This document shows positions 9,293 to 17,946 of a stretch of 64,000 bases of DNA, piece by piece. The stretch is from Antarctobacter sediminis (GTDB lineage Bacteria > Pseudomonadota > Alphaproteobacteria > Rhodobacterales > Rhodobacteraceae): contig NZ_JAHUZG010000001.1 of the NCBI RefSeq assembly GCF_019218285.1, positions 186,001-250,000 of the forward strand, written 5' to 3'. The first letter of the stretch is position 1. Every line of letters starts with the position of its first letter. The notes beneath the pieces are model-generated. The model made no database searches and was not told where the DNA came from. It saw only the letters and a program-made list of their open reading frames with translations. The translations under genes were made by a program, and so were the position numbers.

Positions 9293-9916
9293 ATGTCGAC
9301 TCTGACAACAGGCGTCCGCAAGATGGCCGAGGAAATCGTTGCCCGCGAAGGCGGGTATGTCAACGACCCGGACGATCCCGGCGGCGCAACCAAATATGGT
9401 GTGACGATTCACACCATGCGGCGGCTTGGCCTTGACCTAGACGGCAACGGTCGGGTGGATGCGCAGGACGTGCGCCAGATTACGCGTGAACAGGCGGTGA
9501 CGATCTTTCTGACCCATTATTTTGTCAAACCACGGATCGCTGAACTGCCCTCGGCACTGCATGAGACCGTCTTTGATATGTACGTCAATGCCGGGGGTAA
9601 TGCGGTGAAGATCCTTCAGCGGTTGCTGAACCAGATGGGCGAAAAGGTCAGCGTCGACGGGGCCATTGGGCCGCAGACCGTTGGCGCAACGGCGCGGGCC
9701 TACTCCAAGGCGCCTGACCACATGGTCGATGCCTATGGCATTGCCCGGCGCAACTATTACTTTCGCATCGCCGACAATCGCCCGGCCAGCCGCAAATACG
9801 CCCGCACCCGCGCAGGCGGCAAAGGGGGGTGGATCAAACGGGCCGAAGAGTTCATCTCGCCGCGCTATCACCTGACGGAGGCCGAGTTTCAGGCACGGGT
9901 GGCAGCATGGGGCTGA
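9293..9916 (+). CDS. GH108 N-acetylmuramidase (endolysin)
   Basis: 207 residues. The family 108 glycoside hydrolase motif with catalytic Glu19 (EGGYVNDPDDPGG) and GATKYGVT follow the start, and the C-terminal half carries the peptidoglycan-binding PG_binding_3 type domain (GAIGPQTVGA). It cleaves murein glycan strands. Between the two, residues near 49-61 read DLDGNGRVDAQDV, an EF-hand or dockerin-like calcium loop. There is no signal peptide, so export needs a holin, which is encoded by the next gene with a 10-base overlap. The pair resembles the lysis cassette that releases gene transfer agent particles in Rhodobacter capsulatus; this match is inferred from gene type and lineage. Confidence 0.88.
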   Translation: MSTLTTGVRKMAEEIVAREGGYVNDPDDPGGATKYGVTIHTMRRLGLDLDGNGRVDAQDVRQITREQAVTIFLTHYFVKPRIAELPSALHETVFDMYVNAGGNAVKILQRLLNQMGEKVSVDGAIGPQTVGATARAYSKAPDHMVDAYGIARRNYYFRIADNRPASRKYARTRAGGKGGWIKRAEEFISPRYHLTEAEFQARVAAWG

Positions 9917-10470
9917 TTGGTCAGATCCTTGGCGTGCTCTTTGGGTCGGGCCGCAACGTGGTTGCGGAAACCGCCGAGGTGTTTCGCGTCAACGCAGAGG
10001 CACAGGCCCAAAGAGGGCACGACGCGCAGTCGGCTTCGCTGGCCCAGATGGCGGGAGAGTTCCGCGTTGTGCGGCGTAGCTGGTTCGACAGCCTGATGGA
10101 TGCGCTGAACCGGGTGCCGCGCCCGGCGATGGCGTTGGGAACGCTGGGAATGTTCGTGGCGGCCATGGTTGATCCCATCTGGTTCGCCGCGCGCATGGCC
10201 GGGATTGCTTTGGTGCCAGAGCCGCTGTGGTGGCTTTTGGCGGCGATCGTCAGCTTTTACTTCGGCGCACGGCATCAGGCCAAGGGGCAGGACTTCCAGC
10301 GCGAGATGGCTGCAACTATCGCCACCGTGCCGCAGGTCGTGCGCACCGTCCGCGACGTAGAGGCGTTGCGCGATGTCACACCCGAGGGCGCGCGCCCGGA
10401 GGATCCGGCAACTTTTGACGTGCCAGCCGACAACCCTGCGCTGGCGGACTGGCACCGCAGCCGCGGCTAG
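9907..10470 (+). CDS. Holin (3TM phage holin type)
   Basis: 187 residues starting MGLIGQILG, overlapping the endolysin gene by ten bases. It has an amphipathic N-terminus, then two or three membrane segments around residues 73-95 and 105-122, and a charged C-terminal tail. The layout fits the 3TM holin family, which opens the inner membrane so the endolysin can reach murein. The overlap with the muramidase gene and the terminator straight after it mark a two-gene lysis unit. No other phage genes are near. Confidence 0.8.
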   Translation: MGLIGQILGVLFGSGRNVVAETAEVFRVNAEAQAQRGHDAQSASLAQMAGEFRVVRRSWFDSLMDALNRVPRPAMALGTLGMFVAAMVDPIWFAARMAGIALVPEPLWWLLAAIVSFYFGARHQAKGQDFQREMAATIATVPQVVRTVRDVEALRDVTPEGARPEDPATFDVPADNPALADWHRSRG

Positions 10471-10503
10471 CGCCAAACGTATTGCGACATTGTGATCTGA
10501 AAG

Positions 10504-10532
10504 GCGGGCCGATTTCGATTGGCCCGCTTTTT
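10504..10532 (+). terminator. Intrinsic terminator of the lysis unit
   Basis: A 7-bp GC stem (10504-10510 with 10521-10527) is followed by five T bases. It lies 33 bases after the holin stop and only 21 bases before the ccmF start, so the ccmF promoter must lie within or upstream of it. Confidence 0.8.
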
Positions 10533-10553
10533 CGTGCGCCCTATAGTCCGGGC

Positions 10554-12521
10554 ATGATTACAGAGCTCGGACATTTCGCCCTTATCCTGGCCTTCGTGGT
10601 CTCGCTGGTTCAGATGGTGATGCCATTGGTGGGCGCACACAAGCGTTGGCCCGGGTGGATGGCGGTGGCGGAACCGGCTGCGACGCTGCAATTCCTGTTG
10701 GTCGCGTCCAGCTTTGCGGCGCTGACCTATGCTTTCGTGGTCTCGGATTTCTCGCTGAAGCTGGTCTATCAGAACAGCCATTCGGCCAAACCGATGCTTT
10801 ACAAAGTGTCCGGCGTCTGGGGAAACCACGAGGGGTCGATGCTGCTTTGGGTGCTGATCCTTGCCCTTTTCGGGGCCTGCGCCGCGTGGTTCGGATCGAA
10901 TATTCCGCCGACTTTGCGCGCCCGGGTACTGGCGGTGCAATCCTCTGTTTCGGCAGCGTTTTATGCCTTTATCATCTTTACGTCCAATCCCTTCACCCGG
11001 CTGCCGGTGCCGCCGATTGACGGCACCGACCTGAACCCGCTGTTGCAGGATCCCGGCCTCGCCTTCCATCCGCCGTTCCTTTACCTTGGGTATGTCGGGC
11101 TTTCGATCTGCTTTTCCTTTGCAGTCGCCGCCTTGATCGAGGGGCGGGTGGATGCCGCATGGGGCCGCTGGGTACGGCCATGGACGCTGGCGGCGTGGAT
11201 CTTTCTAACCATCGGTATCGCGCTGGGATCGTGGTGGGCCTATTACGAACTGGGCTGGGGCGGTTTCTGGTTCTGGGATCCGGTCGAAAACGCCTCGTTC
11301 ATGCCTTGGCTCTTTGCTGCCGCGCTGCTGCATTCGGCCATCGTGGTGGAAAAACGCGAGTCGCTGAAAAGCTGGACCATTCTGCTGGCGATCCTTGCCT
11401 TCGGCTTTTCCCTGATCGGCACGTTCATCGTGCGATCCGGCCTGCTGACTTCGGTTCATGCCTTCGCCAATGACCCGGTGCGGGGCCAGTTTATCCTGTA
11501 TATCCTGCTGTTCTTCACCGGCGGGGCGCTGACGCTGTTCGCCGCGCGTGCCAACGTGATGGAGGCCAAGGGCGTCTTTGGCGTGGTCAGCCGCGAAAGC
11601 GCGCTGGTGGCGAATAATATCCTGCTGGCGGTGTCGAGCTTTGTCGTCTTTGTCGGCACCATGTGGCCCTTCGTTGCGGAGATGCTGTTTGACCGCAAAC
11701 TCTCGGTTGGCGCGCCTTTCTTCAATATGGCCTTTACGCCGTTCATGGTGGTCCTCGGCCTGATCCTGCCCGTGGGGGCGATGATCAGTTGGAAACGGGG
11801 CAAGCTTGACCGCGTGCTGAAATCCCTGACCCCGGCCTTTGTCCTTGCGATTGCGCTGATGGGTCTGGTCTGGGCAATGCAGACGGGCCGCAGCCTGATG
11901 GGGCCGATCGGCGTCTTCCTTGGCACATGGATGGTGGCGGGCGCGGTGACGGACCTTCTCTCGCGTACTGGCCAGTCTCGTGACTTGTCGCGGTTGTTCC
12001 GCCTGCCGCGCGCCGAATGGGGCAAGGCCGTGGCGCATGCGGGCCTTGGCATCACCATGCTGGGGATTGCCGGGCTTCTGGCCTGGCAGGAGGAAGACAT
12101 CCGCGTCGCCCGTATTGGAGAAGCCTTCACCGTTGGCGATTTCGAATTCACGCTGCGTTCGGTCGATCGTGTGCAGGGGCCAAACTATATCTCGACCATG
12201 GGCGACGTTCTGGTCACCCAAAACGGGCGTGAGATCGCGGAACTGAACCCCGAGAAACGCGTCTACCCGGTTGCGGCCATGCCGACGACCGAAGCGGCCA
12301 TTGATTATCGGATCATGCGCGACGTCTATGTCGTGATCGGTGATCCGCAGGACGATGGCGGCTGGGTGATGCGTGTCTATATCAAGCCGCTGGCGAACTG
12401 GATCTGGGCCGGGGCCATCATCATGGCGCTGGGTGGCTGTCTGAGCCTTTCGGATCGCCGCTATCGGATCGCCGCCGGCGCGCGCAAGACGGCCCCGGCA
12501 CAGGGAGTGCCTGCGGAATGA
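10554..12521 (+). CDS. ccmF: Cytochrome c heme lyase subunit CcmF (Ccl1)
   Basis: 655 residues with about fifteen hydrophobic segments. The tryptophan-rich WWD motif GGFWFWDPVENASFMPW lies near residues 236-252, and a conserved GNHEGSMLLW segment occurs earlier. CcmF works with CcmH and CcmI to attach heme to the CXXCH cysteines of apocytochromes on the periplasmic side. The start MITELGHFAL fits the family. Its stop overlaps the ccmH start by four bases. The two-gene layout without ccmE or argC next to it matches the ccl1-ccl2 operon described in Rhodobacter capsulatus. Confidence 0.96.
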   Translation: MITELGHFALILAFVVSLVQMVMPLVGAHKRWPGWMAVAEPAATLQFLLVASSFAALTYAFVVSDFSLKLVYQNSHSAKPMLYKVSGVWGNHEGSMLLWVLILALFGACAAWFGSNIPPTLRARVLAVQSSVSAAFYAFIIFTSNPFTRLPVPPIDGTDLNPLLQDPGLAFHPPFLYLGYVGLSICFSFAVAALIEGRVDAAWGRWVRPWTLAAWIFLTIGIALGSWWAYYELGWGGFWFWDPVENASFMPWLFAAALLHSAIVVEKRESLKSWTILLAILAFGFSLIGTFIVRSGLLTSVHAFANDPVRGQFILYILLFFTGGALTLFAARANVMEAKGVFGVVSRESALVANNILLAVSSFVVFVGTMWPFVAEMLFDRKLSVGAPFFNMAFTPFMVVLGLILPVGAMISWKRGKLDRVLKSLTPAFVLAIALMGLVWAMQTGRSLMGPIGVFLGTWMVAGAVTDLLSRTGQSRDLSRLFRLPRAEWGKAVAHAGLGITMLGIAGLLAWQEEDIRVARIGEAFTVGDFEFTLRSVDRVQGPNYISTMGDVLVTQNGREIAELNPEKRVYPVAAMPTTEAAIDYRIMRDVYVVIGDPQDDGGWVMRVYIKPLANWIWAGAIIMALGGCLSLSDRRYRIAAGARKTAPAQGVPAE

Positions 12522-13024
12522 CGGTGTTCGGACAGGCGGTGCGCAAGACGTGCGCGCCTTACGCAATCGCGGCTCTGATCGCCTTTGCCAGCGTTGCGGG
12601 CGCGGTTCAGCCCGACGAGGTGCTGGAGGACCCGGCGCTGGAGGCAAGGGCGCGCGACATTTCGGCCGGGTTGCGCTGTCTGGTCTGCCAGAACGAAAGC
12701 ATCGACGAAAGCAATGCTTCGCTGGCGCGGGATCTGCGCCTGCTGGTCAGAGAGCGTCTGCTGGCAGGTGACACGGACAAGGAAGTGGTTGCCTTCATCG
12801 TCGACCGTTATGGCGAATTTGTCCTGCTTCGGCCCACGACCGGCGGTTGGAACTGGTTGCTCTGGGCCTCTGGGCCGGGTCTGTTCGTGTTGGCTCTGGG
12901 GTTGGGGGTGGCCTACGTCCGCCGCCGTTCGGCTGCGGGGACGGGGGAGGCAGACACAGGCCTGTCCGTTGACGAGCAAAAGCGGCTGGATGAACTGCTG
13001 AAAGGGGACGGGCAGGGCGGTTAA
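12518..13024 (+). CDS. ccmH: Cytochrome c maturation protein CcmH (Ccl2)
   Basis: 168 residues. An N-terminal signal or anchor covers about 1-29, the thioredox motif LRCLVCQN has Cys54 and Cys57, and a single membrane helix lies near 107-128, followed by a short charged tail. CcmH reduces or holds apocytochrome cysteines for heme attachment. Translation is coupled to ccmF through a 4-base overlap. A substrate for this pathway, two c-type cytochromes, is encoded near 44.3-45.6 kb. Confidence 0.95.
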   Translation: MTVFGQAVRKTCAPYAIAALIAFASVAGAVQPDEVLEDPALEARARDISAGLRCLVCQNESIDESNASLARDLRLLVRERLLAGDTDKEVVAFIVDRYGEFVLLRPTTGGWNWLLWASGPGLFVLALGLGVAYVRRRSAAGTGEADTGLSVDEQKRLDELLKGDGQGG

Positions 13025-13042
13025 CCCGCCCCGAACCTGTGG

Positions 13043-13420
13043 TCAGGCGGGTGCGCCCATCTGCTTGGACACATACCATTGGGTGCCGCAGGGCGTGCGA
13101 AACCCGCCGCGCCGGTCGCCGTCACCTTTTTCCATCATCGGCTGCAATTCTTCGGCGCCCAGGGCCATGGCCTTGGCAAAGGCTGTGTCCGGGTCGGGCA
13201 GGTACAGGTGCAGCATCGCGCCGGCACCGCCTTCGGCCCCGCCGATCATCAGGACGGAATCGCCTATTCGGCATTCCGCGTGAATGATCCGATCTCCGTC
13301 GTGAAAGACCCGCAACCGGGTTGCGTCAAAAACCTCTTCGCAGAACCGCAGCACGATTTCCGGATCCGGCACGATGAGGTAGGGGGACAGGTCACTATAG
13401 CCGTCGGGTTTGTAGGTCAT
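13043..13420 (-). CDS. VOC superfamily (glyoxalase/PhnB-like) protein
   Basis: 125 residues with the paired beta-alpha-beta-beta-beta modules of the vicinal oxygen chelate fold. The N-terminal YLIVPDPEIVLRFCEEVF and the C-terminal FRTPCGTQWYVSKQ segments are typical of the PhnB-like branch. Such proteins include dioxygenases, isomerases and resistance proteins, so no reaction is assigned. It converges on ccmH with 18 bases between the stops. Confidence 0.8.
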   Translation of the reverse strand: MTYKPDGYSDLSPYLIVPDPEIVLRFCEEVFDATRLRVFHDGDRIIHAECRIGDSVLMIGGAEGGAGAMLHLYLPDPDTAFAKAMALGAEELQPMMEKGDGDRRGGFRTPCGTQWYVSKQMGAPA

Positions 13421-13643
13421 GGCATCAGCCTCGCAGGGCTGTAGGAACCGGTCAACATCCGTGATGGACCTGCGCGGGCCGCTCTGCTACCCGTTCCTGC
13501 AGGGTCCGCAGTTCACCCAGGCGCCGCCTTTCGCTAAACCTGCCTTGAACTTCTGACCATGGATTGCCCTCGCGATGCCCATGGACAAGGGCGGCCCTCC
13601 TCTCCCCGTTACGGGGACGCGGTATCGGTGATGGAGCAGACCC

Positions 13644-14147
13644 ATGTCTCGTGATCCTATTGCCCTGACCATTCCGGACCTGTCCGCCTTTGCCAAGGCG
13701 CTGCGCTCTGGCATGGACAGTCCTCCCTCGCATCTGGAGATGCTGGGGCTGATCTCCCGCGCGGCGGGCTATCGCAACTATCAGCATCTGCGCGCGCGGT
13801 TGACGGAAACCCCGGATGAACCGGTGGACGAGAAATCCGTTGCCCGGGCGGCCCGGTTCTTCGATCCGGAACGGCGGTTCATTGACTGGCCCGGGCGCAC
13901 ATCCATTCAGGGACTGTGCCTCTGGGTGATCTGGGCGCAACTGCCGCCGGGGCAAAGCTGGACCGAACGCCAGATCAGCACCGCCCTCGACGCGCTTTGC
14001 ACCTTTCGGGATGCGGCGCAGATCCGGCGGTCGATGATCGAACACGGCCTGTTGCGGCGGGACAGGGACGGCAGCGCCTATGAACGCGTCGAACGCAAAC
14101 CGCCTCCCGAGGCTCGCGCTTTGATCGCCCGTATCCTGCGGTCGTGA
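13644..14147 (+). CDS. DUF2087 domain protein
   Basis: 167 residues. The C-terminal 90 residues (ERRFIDWPGR through AYERVE) match the DUF2087 pattern: a helical domain with WTERQI followed by a RRSMIEHGLLRRDRDG wing-like segment, suggestive of a winged-helix nucleic-acid fold. The N-terminal part has a GYRNYQHLRAR segment often found fused to DUF2087. Function is unknown. GGAG precedes the ATG. The 223 bases upstream, back to the convergent-side VOC gene, show nothing I can name. Confidence 0.65.
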   Translation: MSRDPIALTIPDLSAFAKALRSGMDSPPSHLEMLGLISRAAGYRNYQHLRARLTETPDEPVDEKSVARAARFFDPERRFIDWPGRTSIQGLCLWVIWAQLPPGQSWTERQISTALDALCTFRDAAQIRRSMIEHGLLRRDRDGSAYERVERKPPPEARALIARILRS

Positions 14148-14216
14148 CGTGGCGTTTGGCTTTGCCTTTCGCTTGGCGGGCATGTTTGATGCCCGCCAAG
14201 AGATGGGAGCACGCCG

Positions 14217-14993
14217 ATGCAATACGACATGATTACCTACGCGGTGGCTGAGGATATCGCCACGGTCACCTTGAACCGACCGGACGTGATGAACGCGTTG
14301 AACACACAGATGCGCGCAGAAATCGCCGAAGCGGTTCAGCGCGGCGGACGCGAGGCGCGAGTTGTTATTCTGACCGGCGCGGGCAAGGCCTTTTGTTCCG
14401 GGCAGGACCTTGGAGATGGGGCCAACGCGGCCAACCTTGATCTGGAACGCACGCTGCGGGACGAATACGTGCCGATGCTGCGGGCCATCCACGACTGCCC
14501 TGTGCCGACCATCAGCGCGGTCAACGGAGCAGCGGCCGGCGCTGGGGCGAATCTTGCGCTGGCGGCGGACGTGGTGATCGCGGCGGAATCGGCCTTTTTC
14601 CTTCAGGCCTTTACCCGGATCGGGCTGATCCCGGATGCTGGCGGCACATGGCTTTTGCCGCGCCAGATGGGCTTGGCCAAGGCCATGGGCGCGGCGCTTT
14701 TTGCGGAAAAGATCACCGCCGCACAGGCGGATGACTGGGGAATGATCTGGGAAGCGGTGGCCGACGATGTCTTTGGCGCCCACGTCAAGGCGCGCGCTCT
14801 GCATCTGGCCAAGGGGCCGACGGCGGCCTACCAGCGTGTGAAACAGGCCATCCGCGCTTCGTTCGAAAACGATCTCGACGCGCAGTTGGGCATTGAATCC
14901 AAATTGCAGGGGGAATGCGGCAAGACCCGCGATTTCAAGGAAGGCGTTGTCGCCTTCAACGAAAAACGCCCCGCCGTCTACGAAGGGCGCTGA
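14217..14993 (+). CDS. Enoyl-CoA hydratase/isomerase, PaaG-like
   Basis: 258 residues of the crotonase superfamily. The oxyanion-hole segments are AFCSGQDLGD near 60-70 and NGAAAGAGANLALAADVVIA near 100-120, and RIGLIPDAGGTW follows. FCSGQDL and the GIPDAGG-type loop resemble PaaG, the ring-1,2-epoxyphenylacetyl-CoA isomerase, but no other phenylacetate genes lie near. A general beta-oxidation role is therefore equally possible. GGGAG precedes the ATG, and a strong terminator follows. Confidence 0.85.
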   Translation: MQYDMITYAVAEDIATVTLNRPDVMNALNTQMRAEIAEAVQRGGREARVVILTGAGKAFCSGQDLGDGANAANLDLERTLRDEYVPMLRAIHDCPVPTISAVNGAAAGAGANLALAADVVIAAESAFFLQAFTRIGLIPDAGGTWLLPRQMGLAKAMGAALFAEKITAAQADDWGMIWEAVADDVFGAHVKARALHLAKGPTAAYQRVKQAIRASFENDLDAQLGIESKLQGECGKTRDFKEGVVAFNEKRPAVYEGR

Positions 14994-15025
14994 CGTCCCT
15001 TTCCACAACGGACACCGGCAAATGA

Positions 15026-15054
15026 AAAGGCCCGGCAGCAGGTGCCGGGCCTTT
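15026..15054. terminator. Bidirectional intrinsic terminator
   Basis: A perfect 12-bp stem (15026-15037 with 15043-15054) with a 5-base loop is flanked by A and T tracts. It separates the convergent enoyl-CoA hydratase and gltA genes. Confidence 0.85.
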
Positions 15055-15077
15055 CCTTTGTGGGGTCAATGCGACGC

Positions 15078-16373
15078 TCAGCGGTCTTCGATGTCCACGT
15101 AGTCGCGCAGGGTTTCGCCAAGGTACAACTGGCGCGGACGGCCGATTTTCATCTGAGGATCTGCCAGCTGTTCTTTCCACTGCGAAATCCAGCCAACGGT
15201 CCGCGACAGTGCGAAGATCGGGGTGAACATCGAGGTCGGGAAGCCCATCGCCTCGAGGATGATGCCCGAATAGAAATCGACGTTCGGGAACAGCTTTTTC
15301 TCAGCGAAATAGGGATCGGCCAGCGCCTGCTGTTCCAGTTCCTTCGCGGTGGCGAGGATCGGGTTGTTCTCGACACCCAGCAGATCCAGCACCTCGTCGG
15401 CGGACTGTTTCATCACGGTCGCGCGCGGGTCGAAGTTCTTGTAGACGCGGTGGCCAAAGCCCATCAGGCGGAACGGGTCGTTCTTGTCCTTGGCGCGGGC
15501 GATGTACTCGGGGATACGCTCGGGCGAGCCGATTTCCTTGAGCATCTCCAGGCAGGCCTGGTTTGCGCCACCGTGCGCGGGGCCCCAGAGGCAAGCGATA
15601 CCGGCAGCGATGCAGGCAAAGGGGTTTGCGCCCGACGAGGACGCAAGGCGCACGGTCGAGGTCGAAGCATTCTGTTCGTGGTCGGCGTGCAGCGTAAAGA
15701 TCCGGTCCATCGCGCGGCTGAGGATCGGGTCGACCACGTATTCCTCGGCCGGAACCGAAAAGCACATGTGCAGGAAGTTGGCCGCGTAATCCAGATCGTT
15801 GCGCGGGTACACGAAGGGCTGGCCGATCGAATACTTGTAGGCCATGGCCGCGATGGTCGGCATCTTGGCGATCAGGCGGTGGCTGGCGATTTCGCGCTGG
15901 CGCGGGTCGCTGATGTCGGTCGAGTCGTGGTAGAAGGCGGACATGGCGCCGACCACGCCGACCATGGTGGCCATGGGATGCGCATCGCGGCGGAACCCGC
16001 GGAAGAAGTTGTGCATCTGCTCATGGATCATGGTGTGGCGGGTGATCGTGCTTTCGAACTCTTCAAGTTCGTTCGCCTTGGGCAGATAGCCGTAAAGCAG
16101 CAGGAAGCAGACCTCGAGGTAATGCGATTTCGACGCCAGCTGGTCGATCGGATACCCTCGGTGCAGCAGTTCGCCCTTGTCACCGTCGATGAAGGTGATG
16201 GTCGAGTCGCAGGAAGCGGTCGAGGTAAAGCCGGGGTCATAGGTAAAGACACCGGCCTGGCCATAGAGCTTGCGAATGTCGATCACATCCGGGCCCGCGG
16301 TGGGCGAATGCATCGGCAGATCATATGTGGCGCCGTCGATTGTAAGCGTCGCGGTCTTGCTGGTCTCAGCCAT
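15078..16373 (-). CDS. gltA: Citrate synthase
   Basis: 431 residues of the type II hexameric citrate synthase family. It condenses oxaloacetate with acetyl-CoA at the entry of the TCA cycle. The catalytic segments [14 protein letters not shown], a [10 protein letters not shown] loop and [13 protein letters not shown] are all visible. Two ATG codons lie three codons apart; the second (MAETSK) is chosen because GAGGG is nine bases upstream of it but only one base from the first. It follows gltX on the same strand with 81 bases between. Confidence 0.97.
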   Translation of the reverse strand: MAETSKTATLTIDGATYDLPMHSPTAGPDVIDIRKLYGQAGVFTYDPGFTSTASCDSTITFIDGDKGELLHRGYPIDQLASKSHYLEVCFLLLYGYLPKANELEEFESTITRHTMIHEQMHNFFRGFRRDAHPMATMVGVVGAMSAFYHDSTDISDPRQREIASHRLIAKMPTIAAMAYKYSIGQPFVYPRNDLDYAANFLHMCFSVPAEEYVVDPILSRAMDRIFTLHADHEQNASTSTVRLASSSGANPFACIAAGIACLWGPAHGGANQACLEMLKEIGSPERIPEYIARAKDKNDPFRLMGFGHRVYKNFDPRATVMKQSADEVLDLLGVENNPILATAKELEQQALADPYFAEKKLFPNVDFYSGIILEAMGFPTSMFTPIFALSRTVGWISQWKEQLADPQMKIGRPRQLYLGETLRDYVDIEDR

Positions 16374-16454
16374 GCTGGTCATCCCTCTTATATCGTGGAG
16401 CGGGGCCGCCCGGCGGCCCTGCCGATTGAAGTCACATGGCCGATGCGGGGCTTG

Positions 16455-17870
16455 TTATCCCTCTTGGTCGGCCGCCGCCCGGGCCAGCCGCGCGAGGCTT
16501 TCGTCGCGGCCCAGGACAAGCATCATGTCGAAGACCGAAGGGGTCACCGCGCGCCCTGCAAGCGCCGCCCGAAGCGGGCCGGCCAGCTTGCCGAACTTGG
16601 TTCCCTGATCTTCGGCGAAACGGTTGAGCACCGCCTCCAATTCGTCTCGGGACCAGCTAGCATCTTGCAACTGCGGCGTCAACGCGGCCAGTATACCACG
16701 GGATACCGTGTCGAGGTTCTTCAGCGCCTTGGCATCCGGCTCGATCGGCGTGTCCGTCAGGACAAAGTGAGCCTTTTCAAGAAGTTCAGGGAACGTCTTG
16801 GCCCTGTCCTTGAGGCAATACATCGCACGAAGCAAACCGTCCCTCTTGGACGGGCGCAAGGGATTTTCATCAGTTGCCGCAAGGAAATCTTCGATTTCTT
16901 GCAGCAGCGCAGCATCGTCGCCCACGGCGATATGCTGGCCACAGAGGTTTTCCAGTTTCTTCAGGTCGAAACGGGCGGGCGATTTGCCGATCCCGTCAAA
17001 GCCGAACCACTCTTGTGCCTGCGCATCCGTAAAGAATTCGTCATCGCCATGGCTCCAGCCGAGGCGTGCAAGATAGTTGCGCATTCCGGCGGCCGGATAC
17101 CCCATCTTCTGGTATTCATCGGCGCCAAGCGCGCCGTGACGTTTCGACAGTTTCTTGCCGTCCGGCCCGTGGATCAGCGGGATATGGGCGTAGACCGGCA
17201 GGTCCCATCCCATCGCTGTATAGATGCCCATCTGGCGGGCCGCGTTATTAAGGTGGTCATCGCCCCGGATCACATGGGTCACCCCCATGTCATGATCATC
17301 GACCACAACGGCCAGCATGTAGACGGGCGTGCCGTCCGAGCGCAGCAGAACCATGTCGTCCAACTGGTCGTTGCGGATGGTGACCGTGCCTTGCACCTCG
17401 TCCCGAATAACGGTTTCGCCCTCCGTCGGGGTCTTCAGCCGCACAACAAAGGGCGCATCCGGGTGGCTGGCAGGATCGGCGTCGCGCCACGGGCTTTGGA
17501 ACAGGGTCGATCTGCCCTCGGCGCGGGCCGCCTCGCGGAAGGCTTCGATTTCTTCCTGTGTGGAAAAACACTTGTAGGCCGCGCCCTTGGCCAACAGGGC
17601 GTGCGCGACTTCGGCGTGGCGGCCGGCCCGTTCAAACTGCGAGATCACCTCGCCGTCATGGTCGAGGCCCAGCCAGTCAAGCCCGCGCAGGATGGCCTCG
17701 GTGGCTTCCGGTGTCGAACGGGCGCGGTCGGTGTCTTCGATCCGCAGCAGGAACTTGCCGCCCCGGCCACGGGCATAGAGCCAGTTGAACAGCGCGGTGC
17801 GTGCGCCGCCGATATGCAGGAAACCGGTGGGCGAGGGGGCAAAGCGGGTGACGACCTGTGCGTCGGACAT
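16455..17870 (-). CDS. gltX: Glutamyl-tRNA synthetase
   Basis: 471 residues, a class I aminoacyl-tRNA synthetase. The HIGH signature appears as HIGG at 19-22 and the KMSKS signature as KLSKR in the middle of the protein. It charges tRNA-Glu, and in alphaproteobacteria often also tRNA-Gln, which is later transamidated. The C-terminal helical anticodon-binding domain is complete. It is divergent from comEC, with 76 bases between them holding a CtrA-like box, and is probably co-transcribed with gltA. Confidence 0.96.
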   Translation of the reverse strand: MSDAQVVTRFAPSPTGFLHIGGARTALFNWLYARGRGGKFLLRIEDTDRARSTPEATEAILRGLDWLGLDHDGEVISQFERAGRHAEVAHALLAKGAAYKCFSTQEEIEAFREAARAEGRSTLFQSPWRDADPASHPDAPFVVRLKTPTEGETVIRDEVQGTVTIRNDQLDDMVLLRSDGTPVYMLAVVVDDHDMGVTHVIRGDDHLNNAARQMGIYTAMGWDLPVYAHIPLIHGPDGKKLSKRHGALGADEYQKMGYPAAGMRNYLARLGWSHGDDEFFTDAQAQEWFGFDGIGKSPARFDLKKLENLCGQHIAVGDDAALLQEIEDFLAATDENPLRPSKRDGLLRAMYCLKDRAKTFPELLEKAHFVLTDTPIEPDAKALKNLDTVSRGILAALTPQLQDASWSRDELEAVLNRFAEDQGTKFGKLAGPLRAALAGRAVTPSVFDMMLVLGRDESLARLARAAADQEG

Positions 17871-17875
17871 CGTGG

Positions 17876-17890
17876 TTAACCTTTTCCTAA
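17876..17890 (+). promoter_or_regulatory. Near-consensus CtrA box before comEC
   Basis: The sequence is TTAA, seven bases, then CTAA followed by C: seven of eight positions of the CtrA box TTAA-N7-TTAA. It ends 56 bases before the comEC start. CtrA control of comEC is known in Rhodobacter capsulatus. Confidence 0.5.
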
Positions 17891-17946
17891 CGGCGGGAGG
17901 ACTATCTTGGGCCGTTCCTTAACGAGCCACCCATCGGGGGGCAAGC

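Noticed and set aside
15042-17879. A plus-strand open frame of 945 codons opposite gltA and gltX
   Set aside because: It is antisense to two essential conserved genes and has shadow-type composition.
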